Origin: Clostridiales bacterium
Lineage (GTDB): Bacteria; Bacillota; Clostridia; Lachnospirales; Lachnospiraceae
Assembly (NCBI GenBank): GCA_012735495.1
Contig: JAAYHD010000033.1
Location: forward strand, 1 to 57,471
Direction of reading: 5' to 3'
DNA: 57,471 nt
In this document: piece after piece, positions 17,213-25,403 of the stretch
Layout: each line of letters begins with the position of its first letter
How positions within the stretch are numbered: position 1 is the first letter of the stretch
Translations under genes and position numbers: made by a program
Notes under the pieces: generated by a model
Told to the model about the DNA's origin: nothing
Database searches by the model: none
What the model saw: the letters and a program-made list of their open reading frames with translations, nothing else

Positions 17213-19498
17213 TTACGGTTCACCCTGTTCGTCCCCGTCCGGTTCATTGATTCCCTCATTGGTAATGAGGGGGTCTGACGGTTCGGGTTCTTCCTGACCG
17301 GGCAAAGGCGGCAGTCCGGTATCTGCCGTATTTTCATCCTGCGGTTCGTTTTGTCCGGTTTGCTGATTGTCGCCGGAATTTTGACTTGTATCCCGGCTGT
17401 CCTGTCCTCCGGTGTCATTGATGCCGTTGGTACCGGTATTTTGATCTTCGTTACCGCCTGTACCGGCGCTTTGACCGCCGCTTCCATTGGTACCGCTGTT
17501 TCCGGTGCTTTGGCCTTCGCCGCCATTCGTTCCGGTGTTTTGCCCGCCGCTTCCGTTTGTGCCGGTGGTGCCGGTACTTTGGCCTTCATCACCCTCGGTA
17601 TCGGTCGCGCCGGTACCGTTGGTGTCCTGGTTATTGCCGGTCATTCCGTTTTCATTGCTTCCGGTGTTGTCTTCACCGGCGAGGTTTTCATCGATAAGGT
17701 AATCTATCTCTCCCTCAGGATAAATGCCCAATGCGGGAAGAAGCTCTGTCATTATCCTGTTGGCAAATTTGGTCGCTATTGAGCTGTCATCCTGCCTTGC
17801 GACGTTCTGGGGTTCGTTAATGACAACATAAATTACGATTTCAGGATCCAGCGCCGGAGCGCATCCTAAGAAGGATACCACGTACTTGCCCTTGCCTCTT
17901 GGAAATTTCTCGGCTGTTCCCGTCTTTCCGCCTATAGTATAGCCTTCAACCTTGGCAGGCTTTGCCGTACCCATTTCGACGGTCTTGTACATGGCTTCCT
18001 TGATAAACTCCGAGGTTTCCTCTGAAACAGTGCGCCTGACAAGCACCGGTTCAACCTTCTTTACCGTGGCCTTCTCATCGTTCAGTATTTCCCTGACCAC
18101 ATGGGGCCGGTAATAGTAACCGCCATTGACAAGGGATGAAAACGCAGCCGCCATCTGAAGCATGGTAACGTTGAATGTCTGTCCGAAGCTGCTGGTCGCA
18201 AGCTCCGCCGCATTCAGGTTTTTCAGGTCTGTTATGATTCCGCTTTCCTCTCCCGGTAGGTCAATGTTGGTCTTTTCTCCGAAGGAGAAATATTTCTGGT
18301 ATTTATAGAAAATATCCCGCCCTTCCATGGCTGCTATCTGCATCATCGCGTCATTGCAGGATCTCATGAGTGTTTCGGTAAGAGTAAGAGTGCCGTGTCC
18401 GTTTCTTGCGCTGCATTTAATGTCCCAACCGCCGGCATGCTCGACACCATCACAGAAAAACGTGCTGTTTTTGGATACTATTCCTTCCTCCAATGCCATG
18501 GCGACCGTAAACGGCTTAAATGTCGATCCCGGTTCATAGCCGAAGCTGATCACGTCGTTTTTCCAAAGGGCGTTCATTGCCTCCAGCTTTTCTTCAAGGG
18601 TCATTGCGGCCAGCTCTTCTTCACTGTAAATACCGCTTAAGTCCCTCGGTGAGTTTAGGTTATACTCCTCGTTGGACGCCATTGCTATGATTTCGCCATT
18701 GTTGGGGTCCATGACAAGGACACCGATGCTGAAGCTGCCGAACTCTTCATTGAATTCCCTGATATGTCTTTGTATTATCCTCTGGGCATTTATATCAATC
18801 GTGCTTACTATCGTTTTTCCGTTCTCAGGTTCTTTAATGATTCTCTCTATATTCAATTCCGAATCGTAGTATCCGAATTCCCTGCCGTTTACACCGGTAA
18901 GCTCCTCGTTGTAATACCCTTCGATGCCATATAATCCCACTCCGTCGGCTGATGTAAACCCGATAACATCGGCTGCAAGGGTTTCATACGGATAAGCCCG
19001 GATGTATTTCTCTTCAAACCACAGTCCCTTTATATCCGGGTTTTCTTCCATGTGCTGCTTAAACGGCTCCACCTGTGACAACTGCAGGTTGTCAAGCAGA
19101 ATCTTATATCTGCTGTCCGGCCTTTCCTCCAGGATTGTGTTGACCGTTTCGGCTTCAATCCCGTAAAAGCTCTTTAAGGCCTCAAGGGTCGCCGGTATTT
19201 TATCCGAATTGTTCAGCAGGTTGTACGGATCCAGAATGAGCCTGTACCGAAGCTCGTTCCTGGCCAAGACCGTGCCGTTGCGGTCCAGTATTTCTCCCCT
19301 CTTGTATGGGATTACCCCTCTTACATATGTCTGCCTTGATAATACCTGCTTTGCGTATCTTTCCCCATCGGTCCGGGTTATGTATATCAATCTCCCGATC
19401 AGGCCTGCCAACATCAAAGTAATAATACAAAATACAAGCAATAATCTTGCTTGCATTCGTGAGTTGAAGGTTTTTATGTTATCTGCCGTTCTTTGCAT
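17213..19498 (-). CDS. Class B penicillin-binding protein (FtsI/PBP2B type) with long low-complexity tail
   Basis: A 761-residue septal transpeptidase. A single membrane helix lies at about residues 17-38 (LLLVFCIITLMLAGLIGRL), then a dimerisation domain, then the catalytic domain with STFK near residue 330, SCN (RSCNDAMMQ) and KTGT (GGKTGTAEKF). Folded sequence ends near residue 600. About 150 extracellular residues then follow, rich in Gly, Thr, Asn, Gln, Asp and Glu, including two 23-residue tandem repeats. Normal family members are 580-720 residues, often with PASTA domains in this position. This one has none. It lies between ftsL and spoVD, so it is the likely divisome transpeptidase partner of FtsW. 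The start at 19498 has only a weak G-rich site upstream. Confidence 0.9.
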   Translation of the reverse strand: MQRTADNIKTFNSRMQARLLLVFCIITLMLAGLIGRLIYITRTDGERYAKQVLSRQTYVRGVIPYKRGEILDRNGTVLARNELRYRLILDPYNLLNNSDKIPATLEALKSFYGIEAETVNTILEERPDSRYKILLDNLQLSQVEPFKQHMEENPDIKGLWFEEKYIRAYPYETLAADVIGFTSADGVGLYGIEGYYNEELTGVNGREFGYYDSELNIERIIKEPENGKTIVSTIDINAQRIIQRHIREFNEEFGSFSIGVLVMDPNNGEIIAMASNEEYNLNSPRDLSGIYSEEELAAMTLEEKLEAMNALWKNDVISFGYEPGSTFKPFTVAMALEEGIVSKNSTFFCDGVEHAGGWDIKCSARNGHGTLTLTETLMRSCNDAMMQIAAMEGRDIFYKYQKYFSFGEKTNIDLPGEESGIITDLKNLNAAELATSSFGQTFNVTMLQMAAAFSSLVNGGYYYRPHVVREILNDEKATVKKVEPVLVRRTVSEETSEFIKEAMYKTVEMGTAKPAKVEGYTIGGKTGTAEKFPRGKGKYVVSFLGCAPALDPEIVIYVVINEPQNVARQDDSSIATKFANRIMTELLPALGIYPEGEIDYLIDENLAGEDNTGSNENGMTGNNQDTNGTGATDTEGDEGQSTGTTGTNGSGGQNTGTNGGEGQSTGNSGTNGSGGQSAGTGGNEDQNTGTNGINDTGGQDSRDTSQNSGDNQQTGQNEPQDENTADTGLPPLPGQEEPEPSDPLITNEGINEPDGDEQGEP
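17426..17563 (-). repeat. Two tandem 69-base repeats encoding a Gly/Asn/Thr-rich tail
   Basis: Residues 646-668 and 669-691 of the PBP are copies of a 23-residue unit beginning GTNGSGGQ and containing a GxEDQxTG-like end. Degenerate versions flank them on both sides. Such in-frame repeats can gain or lose copies by slippage. Confidence 0.75.
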
Positions 19499-19528
19499 AA
19501 TATACTGACCCCGCCCGTAATATGATTA

Positions 19529-20077
19529 TTAATCCGGTATATCCGCATATTGCCTTACATAGCTTTCATCCGTGCTCTTAAAGGTGATTATCTCGTTGTT
19601 GTTGGGATATACCATACCCAACTCGTTTACCGCGACATTATAAACATAATCAAGATCATATGCCGTCTTAATCTGTTCGTACGCCGCGTTGTTTTCGGTT
19701 ACCATTTCGTTGAGCGTATTCTCCAGGGATACAATTTCCTTCTCCATCTTATTTACCTGGTACTGCAGCTTTAAAAATTCAATGCAGCAATACAAGGTGG
19801 CAGCTATGGCAAGCGTGAGCACAAGCATTGTTGACTTGCCAATGCTGGTCATGTATCTTGGCTGACGGTAGGTCCGTTTTTCCGGCCTGGCGGTCGTCCG
19901 TCTTTCTGGCCTTACGGTCGTCCGTCTTTCCGGTTCCGGAATTTCTCTTATGGGCTTTTCGGGAACAGCATTATTATATCTCAAGGCGCGCTGCGCATAA
20001 TCCGGCTTTCGCACCGTATTTCCCTCAATATGGCTGAACCTTGCCTGGTAATTAACCCACTTGTTGTTTGCCTCCAT
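19529..20077 (-). CDS. ftsL: FtsL-like septum protein
   Basis: A 182-residue bitopic protein. A long cytoplasmic part (about 1-85) carries an Arg/Thr-rich repeat (ERRTTVRPERRTTARPEKRT). One membrane helix follows (about 90-110, STMLVLTLAIAATLYCCIEF), then a short extracellular coiled coil (KLQYQVNKMEKEIVSLENTL) and a tail ending at 182. The shape and position between rsmH and the PBP gene fit FtsL, the small divisome scaffold that partners FtsQ/DivIB and DivIC. Primary sequence in this family is poorly conserved, so topology and synteny carry the call. The start at 20077 is supported by GAGGGG 6 bases upstream, against a longer frame to 20101. Confidence 0.75.
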   Translation of the reverse strand: MEANNKWVNYQARFSHIEGNTVRKPDYAQRALRYNNAVPEKPIREIPEPERRTTVRPERRTTARPEKRTYRQPRYMTSIGKSTMLVLTLAIAATLYCCIEFLKLQYQVNKMEKEIVSLENTLNEMVTENNAAYEQIKTAYDLDYVYNVAVNELGMVYPNNNEIITFKSTDESYVRQYADIPD

Positions 20078-20120
20078 GCCTAACCCCTCTTTCAACTCCA
20101 TAATGATGCCTGATGAACTC

Positions 20121-21053
20121 CTATGTCCTTTCGAAAACCCTTAGCTTTGCACTCTTGGATCTGCTGTTCTCCTCTATTTCCTCTTCTGAAGGTAAAACCG
20201 GTTTCTTTGTAATTATTCTTCCCTTCGGTTTCCTGCCGCATACACACACCGGGAAATCCGGCGGGCATATACACGGGTTCTCATTTACTTTAAAATTCTC
20301 CTTTACTATCCTGTCTTCCAGGGAATGAAATGTTATTATTGCCAATCTGCCACCCGGCTTAAGCAGGTCAATCATGTCATCAAGAGATTCCTTTAGCACA
20401 TCCAGCTCCCTGTTAAGCTCTATCCTGATTGCCTGAAAAGTCCGCTTTGATGGATGTCCGGATGTCGCCCGAACCTTTGCCGGAATAGCGGCCTTTATAA
20501 TTTCATTCAGCTGAAACGTGGTTTCTATGGGCTTGTCCTGTCTTGCCCTGACTATATGCTTTGCGATATTCTTTGCAAACCGGTCTTCTCCGTAGTCTCT
20601 TATAATCCTGTAAAGCTCAGCTTCACTGTACTCATTGACAATGTCCCTTGCGGTCTTTTTGTGTCTTTGATCCATTCTCATGTCAAGGGGCGCATCCTCA
20701 CGGTATGAAAAGCCTCTTTCCGGAGTATCCAGCTGATGGGATGAAACCCCCAGATCAAGCAGTATTCCATTTGCCTTGTCTATGTTAAGCCCGTTTAAAA
20801 CATCCTTTATCTCGTGAAAATTGCTTCTTACAATTGTGACCTTATCCTTGTAATCCTTTAGCCGCATGCCGGCGGCATCAATTGCCTCTTCATCCTGATC
20901 CAGGCCTATCAGCCTTCCGGTGGTAAGCCTTTGGACAATTGCCAGGGCATGTCCGCCCCCGCCTATTGTCCCGTCCACGTATATGCCGGATGGGTCAATA
21001 TTCAAGTACTCTATAACTTCATCCAGAAGTACCGGTCTGTGTTCAAAGGCCAT
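20121..21053 (-). CDS. rsmH: 16S rRNA (cytosine(1402)-N(4))-methyltransferase RsmH
   Basis: A 310-residue SAM-dependent methyltransferase (MraW) modifying C1402 in the ribosomal P site. It starts [17 protein letters not shown], with the SAM loop [12 protein letters not shown] near residue 25. [13 protein letters not shown] and [16 protein letters not shown] follow, with [13 protein letters not shown] toward the end, all strong family motifs. The start at 21053 is preferred over 21101 because GGAGGG lies 6 bases upstream. It follows mraZ by 54 bases in the dcw operon. Confidence 0.97.
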   Translation of the reverse strand: MAFEHRPVLLDEVIEYLNIDPSGIYVDGTIGGGGHALAIVQRLTTGRLIGLDQDEEAIDAAGMRLKDYKDKVTIVRSNFHEIKDVLNGLNIDKANGILLDLGVSSHQLDTPERGFSYREDAPLDMRMDQRHKKTARDIVNEYSEAELYRIIRDYGEDRFAKNIAKHIVRARQDKPIETTFQLNEIIKAAIPAKVRATSGHPSKRTFQAIRIELNRELDVLKESLDDMIDLLKPGGRLAIITFHSLEDRIVKENFKVNENPCICPPDFPVCVCGRKPKGRIITKKPVLPSEEEIEENSRSKSAKLRVFERT

Positions 21054-21107
21054 GTTAACCCTCCAAGATGCCGTGTGTGATATGCCGGCATCAAGCTGCA
21101 TGTACGA

Positions 21108-21536
21108 TTAGAAGTTGATTCCATACTGTGACATGTGTTCGGCTATGCTGTCCACATCATCATAGTAATTATTGCTTTCCCAGCGTTCCTTATTCCAAAT
21201 CTCAATCTTGTTCAGTACGCCGACAAATACAATGTCCTTCTCCAGAGCCGCGCTTTCCCTTAGCTTAGCTGGTATCAGTATTCTTCCCTGCTTGTCCGCC
21301 TGGCACAAGGCGGCTCCCGCCATAAAGTAACGCTGCAATTGTCTTGCCTCTTTTGTTCCGGGGAGCTTCTTAAGCTTTTCAACAAACAGCTGCCACTCGG
21401 CCAATGGGTATGCAAAAAGGCAGCCGTCAAGTCCCTGGGTAATGACGAATTCATCACCCAGGCCTTCTCTGAACTTGGACGGTATTATTATTCTTCCTTT
21501 TGCATCAATCGTATGTATGAATTCACCCATGAACAT
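21108..21536 (-). CDS. mraZ: Transcriptional regulator MraZ
   Basis: A 142-residue protein with two SpoVT/AbrB-like repeats, the normal length. It begins MFMGEFIHTIDAKGRIIIPSKFRE. The second repeat carries CQADKQGRILIPAKLRE. MraZ forms ring-shaped oligomers that bind direct repeats in the dcw promoter and regulate its own operon. Four AAGTGG repeats lie immediately upstream. The start at 21536 is chosen by family alignment and AGGTG upstream. The longer frame to 21557 runs into the repeat region. Confidence 0.96.
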   Translation of the reverse strand: MFMGEFIHTIDAKGRIIIPSKFREGLGDEFVITQGLDGCLFAYPLAEWQLFVEKLKKLPGTKEARQLQRYFMAGAALCQADKQGRILIPAKLRESAALEKDIVFVGVLNKIEIWNKERWESNNYYDDVDSIAEHMSQYGINF

Positions 21537-21553
21537 AAGCAGCACCTGCGTTT

Positions 21554-21600
21554 CCACTTTGGTGGCCTAATCCACCACTTCACACCACTTCGCTCCACTT
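21554..21600 (-). promoter_or_regulatory. MraZ-box direct repeats
   Basis: On the minus strand AAGTGG occurs at 21595-21600, 21585-21590 and 21575-21580, exactly 10 bases apart, and again at 21554-21559, two turns further on. Each of the first three is followed by A/T-G. This matches the repeated GTGG-type operator bound by MraZ rings. The repeats fall in the mRNA leader just downstream of the -10 element. Confidence 0.85.
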
Positions 21601-21608
21601 GTGACTAT

Positions 21609-21637
21609 ATTTTATTATAGTTTTGGGAATATATCAA
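21609..21637 (-). promoter_or_regulatory. Sigma-A type promoter of the dcw operon (mraZ)
   Basis: On the minus strand TTGATA (21632-21637) and TAAAAT (21609-21614) are 17 bases apart. The predicted start near 21602 places the MraZ boxes at the very start of the transcript. Confidence 0.75.
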
Positions 21638-21651
21638 GTCCCAAACCGGTA

Positions 21652-21702
21652 AAATAAAAGCACAGAATCCCCATAATTACTTGGATTTCTGTGCTTTTAT
21701 TT
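21652..21702. terminator. Bidirectional terminator between lgt and mraZ
   Basis: AAATAAAAGCACAGAATCC (21652-21670) pairs with GGATTTCTGTGCTTTTATTT (21683-21702) with one bulge. Runs of A and T at the two ends give a U-tract in either direction. It ends the long housekeeping transcript after lgt, about 170 bases past its stop. Confidence 0.8.
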
Positions 21703-21788
21703 ACGGTTGACAACAATATGTTGTTGTATTAGGTGGTTATCGAACAAAATATGTCAATATATAGGCAGCCAAAAAGATTCCTGTCAAT

Positions 21789-21812
21789 TATATAGGAAAT
21801 TAGTCCTATATA
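21789..21812. repeat. Perfect 9-base inverted repeat downstream of lgt
   Basis: TATATAGGA and TCCTATATA flank AATTAG. It has no T-run, so it is not a typical terminator, and no gene overlaps it. The surrounding stretch 21703-21869 shows no coding sequence that I can support. A second small dyad, ACAACA-ATA-TGTTGT, lies near 21710. Confidence 0.5.
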
Positions 21813-21869
21813 CATTATAATTGTGTACCTTCAGGTAAGACAAGGATGCAAGCGGTAACCCCTGATTGC

Positions 21870-22817
21870 TTAATTTGCTTTTGCTTTCTTTAGCTTGACC
21901 CTTTTTATTATCATCATTGTGACCGAGAATATTATCATGCATGCCGAGATAAGCTGGGATATGGGGATCGAGGTGCCCCACAGGAACAGCTGGTCTGTTC
22001 TTAAGCCTTCTATCCATATGCGGCCCAACCCGTAGCCCGCCAGATAAAGGAGCATGATTTCCCCGTCGAACTTCTTGCGCTTGGTGTATATCAAGAGGAA
22101 TATCAGCAGGCACAGGTTCCACAGGGATTCGTACAGGAATGTAGGATGTACCTGGATGTACTCAACCCCATCCACAACAGCAATGTTGTTTCTTATCTCC
22201 ATGATGCGCTCAAGGGCGGCCTGCTTTTCCGCGTACTTTTCCGTTAACGCAATCTCCGACATACGGAAATCATAGGATACGTCCCTGAGATCAAGCTGCA
22301 TGGCAAACAGACCGTTGGTGTACTTTCCGAAGGCCTCCCTGTTGAAGAAATTACCCCACCTGCCTACAACCTGGCCTGTAATGAGCCCTACACATCCCGT
22401 ATCCGCAAGCAGCCAGAAGGGATACTTCTTAATCCTGGTAAACACTATGGCGGTCAGTATTGCACCGATAATACCGCCGTATATCATTAGTCCGCCGCTT
22501 CGTATATTGAAAATCTCAAGCGGATTATCCTTAAATTCATCAATAGCAAACAACACATAACCAAGCCTGGTGAAAATAACTGAAACGACAATGGCAACAA
22601 GGGCAAAATCCAGGTACAGCTCCGGGTTCTGTCCTGTCCTTTTGGCCGTCCATTCCGCCACCAGCCAGCCCAAAAGCATTCCAAGTCCGATTACCATGCC
22701 ATAGAAAGCTATGCGGAAACCGAAGACGTCTATTCCCGAGGGAACATTCTTAAGCTCTATTCCCAGGTTGGGAAATCTTATGTTTGTCAAGGCATTACTG
22801 CTAAGCAGTATGTTCAT
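21870..22817 (-). CDS. lgt: Prolipoprotein diacylglyceryl transferase
   Basis: A 315-residue polytopic enzyme that transfers diacylglycerol from phosphatidylglycerol to the lipobox Cys of prolipoproteins, the first step of lipoprotein maturation. Recognisable parts are FYGMVIGLGMLLGW, RSGGLMIYGGIIGA with the catalytic-region Tyr/Gly, the signature GRWGNFFNREAFG, and HPTFLYESLWN near residue 220. An inserted hydrophilic loop (about 165-215) before HPTFLYES is common in Lachnospiraceae-type Lgt. GAGGTGG precedes ATG. It is the last gene of the housekeeping run, ahead of a bidirectional terminator. Confidence 0.97.
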   Translation of the reverse strand: MNILLSSNALTNIRFPNLGIELKNVPSGIDVFGFRIAFYGMVIGLGMLLGWLVAEWTAKRTGQNPELYLDFALVAIVVSVIFTRLGYVLFAIDEFKDNPLEIFNIRSGGLMIYGGIIGAILTAIVFTRIKKYPFWLLADTGCVGLITGQVVGRWGNFFNREAFGKYTNGLFAMQLDLRDVSYDFRMSEIALTEKYAEKQAALERIMEIRNNIAVVDGVEYIQVHPTFLYESLWNLCLLIFLLIYTKRKKFDGEIMLLYLAGYGLGRIWIEGLRTDQLFLWGTSIPISQLISACMIIFSVTMMIIKRVKLKKAKAN

Positions 22818-22891
22818 TGGTCCACCTCATTTTTATATTATTATGAATCATTTGTCCAACCACCGGTGTTTTTCGTGCCAGACATTACTTG

Positions 22892-23986
22892 CTATACATT
22901 GAACCTGAACAATACGACGTCTCCGTCCTGTATCACATAATCCTTTCCTTCCGACCTTACCAGGCCTTTTTCCTTGGCCGCATTGAAGCTGCCGCACTGT
23001 ACCAGGTGGTCGTAGTTTACTATCTCAGCGCGGATAAAGCCCCTCTCAAAATCACTGTGGATCTTTCCTGCGGCCTGTGGAGCCTTTGTCCCTATTTTAA
23101 TCGTCCATGCCCTGGTTTCCTTCGGCCCGGCAGTTAAATAACTCATCAGTCCAAGCAGCCGGTAGCTGGCTTTAACCAGCTTATCCAGGCCGGATTCCGA
23201 AAGCCCCAGCTCCTGCAGGAACATTTTCTTTTCGTCATCGTCAAGTTCGGCTATCTCCTGCTCAATCTTGGCGCAGATAACAAACACCTCGGAATTATCA
23301 TTCTTAGCAATTTCCCTTACGGTCTTGACATATTCATTGCTTTCCCCGTCATCCGCCAGGTCATCTTCAGTTACATTGGCTGCATATATAACGGGCTTTG
23401 AAGTAAGAAGGTTATATGTCATCAAAAGCTTTGCGCCGTCCTCGTCCGCTGAAAAGGTCTTGGCCAATTTCCCTTCTTCCAGATGGGCCCTCAAGGCTTC
23501 CAGCAACTCAAGCTCCTTGGCCAGATCCTTGTCATTCTTTGCGCCCCTGGCAACCTTGCTTATCCGTCTTTCGAGTATCTCCAGGTCCGAGAAAATCAGC
23601 TCCAGGTTAATGGTTTCTATATCCCTTGCCGGGTTTATAGACCCTTCAACATGGATAACATTCGTATCTTCAAAGCAGCGTACCACGTGGATAATGGCAT
23701 CGACCTCACGGATATTGGCTAAAAACTGGTTTCCGAGCCCTTCCCCCTTGGACGCTCCCTTTACAAGCCCCGCAATGTCGATGAATTCTATCATTGCAGG
23801 AACGATTCTCTCCGAATTGTACAGGTTGGCTAAAATCTGCAAGCGCTCGTCCGGAATGGGCACAATACCGATATTGGGATCTATCGTACAGAACGGGTAA
23901 TTGGCCACTTCCGCTCCCGCTTTTGTCAGTGAATTAAACAGTGTGCTTTTGCCCACATTGGGCAATCCGACGATTCCTAGCTTCAT
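22892..23986 (-). CDS. ychF: Redox-regulated ATPase YchF (Obg-like)
   Basis: A 364-residue TRAFAC-class P-loop protein, the normal length. It prefers ATP to GTP and associates with ribosomes. The P-loop is GLPNVGKSTLFNSLT at residues 6-20. The switch region is FIDIAGLVKGASKGEGLGNQFL, and the altered specificity motif is YAANVTEDDL in place of NKxD. The TGS domain closes the C-terminus (HSDFERGFIRAEIVNYDHLV). It follows thiN by 36 bases. Its close neighbours are housekeeping genes. Confidence 0.97.
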   Translation of the reverse strand: MKLGIVGLPNVGKSTLFNSLTKAGAEVANYPFCTIDPNIGIVPIPDERLQILANLYNSERIVPAMIEFIDIAGLVKGASKGEGLGNQFLANIREVDAIIHVVRCFEDTNVIHVEGSINPARDIETINLELIFSDLEILERRISKVARGAKNDKDLAKELELLEALRAHLEEGKLAKTFSADEDGAKLLMTYNLLTSKPVIYAANVTEDDLADDGESNEYVKTVREIAKNDNSEVFVICAKIEQEIAELDDDEKKMFLQELGLSESGLDKLVKASYRLLGLMSYLTAGPKETRAWTIKIGTKAPQAAGKIHSDFERGFIRAEIVNYDHLVQCGSFNAAKEKGLVRSEGKDYVIQDGDVVLFRFNV

Positions 23987-24022
23987 ATGTCCTTTCCTTC
24001 CGTATATATGTAATCTTGGGCT

Positions 24023-24709
24023 TTAGTCCCTGGATTCTATCACGGTAAGAATCCCTTCATCAAATTCCACTATGCCTTCATCCGCAATAAGCTCATTGCT
24101 TATCCCCAGACTGATACCCTTGTCCAAGGTTATACCGTTTAAGGGATACTTAAATCCAACCAGCTTAAGCCCTGTAACCCGGTTGGAGAACGGAAGAAGC
24201 GATATGAAATTACCGTATTGCCGGGATTTTTTTATTGAAAAGCTTTTATCCTTAAGATAAATGCAGTTATTTTCATCAAGTATCCTGGCCTTGATATTCC
24301 TTTTTAACGCATTAATGAGAAGCTCTATGTTGGAAATGGCATGGTCCATCCTGCTTCCGGTCGCTCCCACAATATCAATGAACAGCGGTTCCAGGCCAAT
24401 GGCCATGTCAAGGGCAATATGCGTATCCGTCTTGTCCTTCATGCTTGGAAATGTTTCAACCGGAACACCCTTTTCCTTATACTCCGATAGTACATCGGAA
24501 GGAACCGAGTCAAAATCACCGATTATATAATCCGGCACAAGCCCGATCCTTTTTGCCGCCGAAAGTCCTTTGTCAGCCGCGATAATGAATGAGTATTGCT
24601 CCTTGCCGGTCAGGGCTTTAAGGAGCCTGTCACTTACATATCCTCCGGTGAGAATCAGTATCCTTTTATTTTGATTGGACCATTTCATAATACTGCCTGA
24701 ACTTCTCAT
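24023..24709 (-). CDS. thiN: Thiamine diphosphokinase
   Basis: A 228-residue enzyme that transfers pyrophosphate from ATP to thiamine, giving the cofactor thiamine diphosphate. Family motifs include IIAADKGLSAAKRIGLVPDYIIGDFDS (residues about 41-67) with the catalytic Asp residues, TDTHIALDMAI, and GATGSRMDHAISNIELL. The ATG at 24709 has AAGGA 6 bases upstream and overlaps the end of rpe by 44 bases. A second ATG at 24688 is also possible. In Firmicutes rsgA-rpe-thiN is a conserved gene order, as here. Confidence 0.93.
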   Translation of the reverse strand: MRSSGSIMKWSNQNKRILILTGGYVSDRLLKALTGKEQYSFIIAADKGLSAAKRIGLVPDYIIGDFDSVPSDVLSEYKEKGVPVETFPSMKDKTDTHIALDMAIGLEPLFIDIVGATGSRMDHAISNIELLINALKRNIKARILDENNCIYLKDKSFSIKKSRQYGNFISLLPFSNRVTGLKLVGFKYPLNGITLDKGISLGISNELIADEGIVEFDEGILTVIESRD

Positions 24710-25349
24710 TGTATTTCCTTATATTCTCCAATATGTCCCCGTGAAAGATACTGGTACCGGATACGATTACATTCGCACCCGCCATGAGGACATCCATGAC
24801 ATTGTCCACGTATATGCCGCCATCCACCTCAATGTCGATAACGGCACCGGTTTTTTCCGCCTTTTCCCTGAGATCCCTTATCTTCTGCAGGGTTGACGGT
24901 ATAAATGCCTGTCCGCCGGCTCCCGGAACGACACTCATCAGAAGAACCATGTCCACACTGTTTAACACCGGGTCCAGCTTGTCCAGCGGTGTTCCCGGAT
25001 TTAAGGACACTCCGGCTTTCAAGCCCATTTCTTTTATGCGGCTTATCGTCGCAGCCAGGTCGGAGCAAGCCTCCGCATGGACCGTTATTATGTCCGCCCC
25101 GGCATCCCTGTAGTCCTCAAGCATCCTGATGGGTTCAACCACCATTAAATGTGTGTCAAAAACAAGATTCGACCTGCTCCGGATTGATTTAATTACCGGC
25201 AATCCAAAGCTGATGTTCTTTACATAATTTCCGTCCATGACATCAATGTGCAGGTATTTTACACCCGCCTCTTCCACCATTTTGATCTGTTTTCCCAGTT
25301 CAAAAAAATCCGCGGCAAGTATGGACGGTGAAAGTATTAATTCCATCAT
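24666..25349 (-). CDS. rpe: Ribulose-phosphate 3-epimerase
   Basis: A 227-residue TIM-barrel epimerase interconverting ribulose-5-phosphate and xylulose-5-phosphate in the pentose phosphate pathway. Motifs include SPSILAADF at the start, YLHIDVMDGNYVKNISFG with metal-binding His and Asp, FDTHLMVVEP, and the phosphate-binding VVPGAGGQAFIP and DIEVDGGI toward the C-terminus. GGAGA precedes two adjacent ATG codons. It lies between rsgA and thiN. Confidence 0.97.
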   Translation of the reverse strand: MMELILSPSILAADFFELGKQIKMVEEAGVKYLHIDVMDGNYVKNISFGLPVIKSIRSRSNLVFDTHLMVVEPIRMLEDYRDAGADIITVHAEACSDLAATISRIKEMGLKAGVSLNPGTPLDKLDPVLNSVDMVLLMSVVPGAGGQAFIPSTLQKIRDLREKAEKTGAVIDIEVDGGIYVDNVMDVLMAGANVIVSGTSIFHGDILENIRKYNEKFRQYYEMVQSK

Positions 25350-25403
25350 ATAATCTCCATTCTGTCAAAAACACAACCGTTAGCCACAAAAGCAACAAAC
25401 CTT

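Noticed and set aside
17426-17563. Possible CRISPR-like or intergenic tandem repeat
   Set aside because: The repeats are in frame within a coding region, contiguous without spacers, and encode a protein repeat.
17351-17782. Plus-strand open frame of 143 residues, Gly/Ala/Val-rich, opposite the PBP tail
   Set aside because: It arises from the repetitive composition of the PBP low-complexity region read backwards. It has no ribosome binding site.
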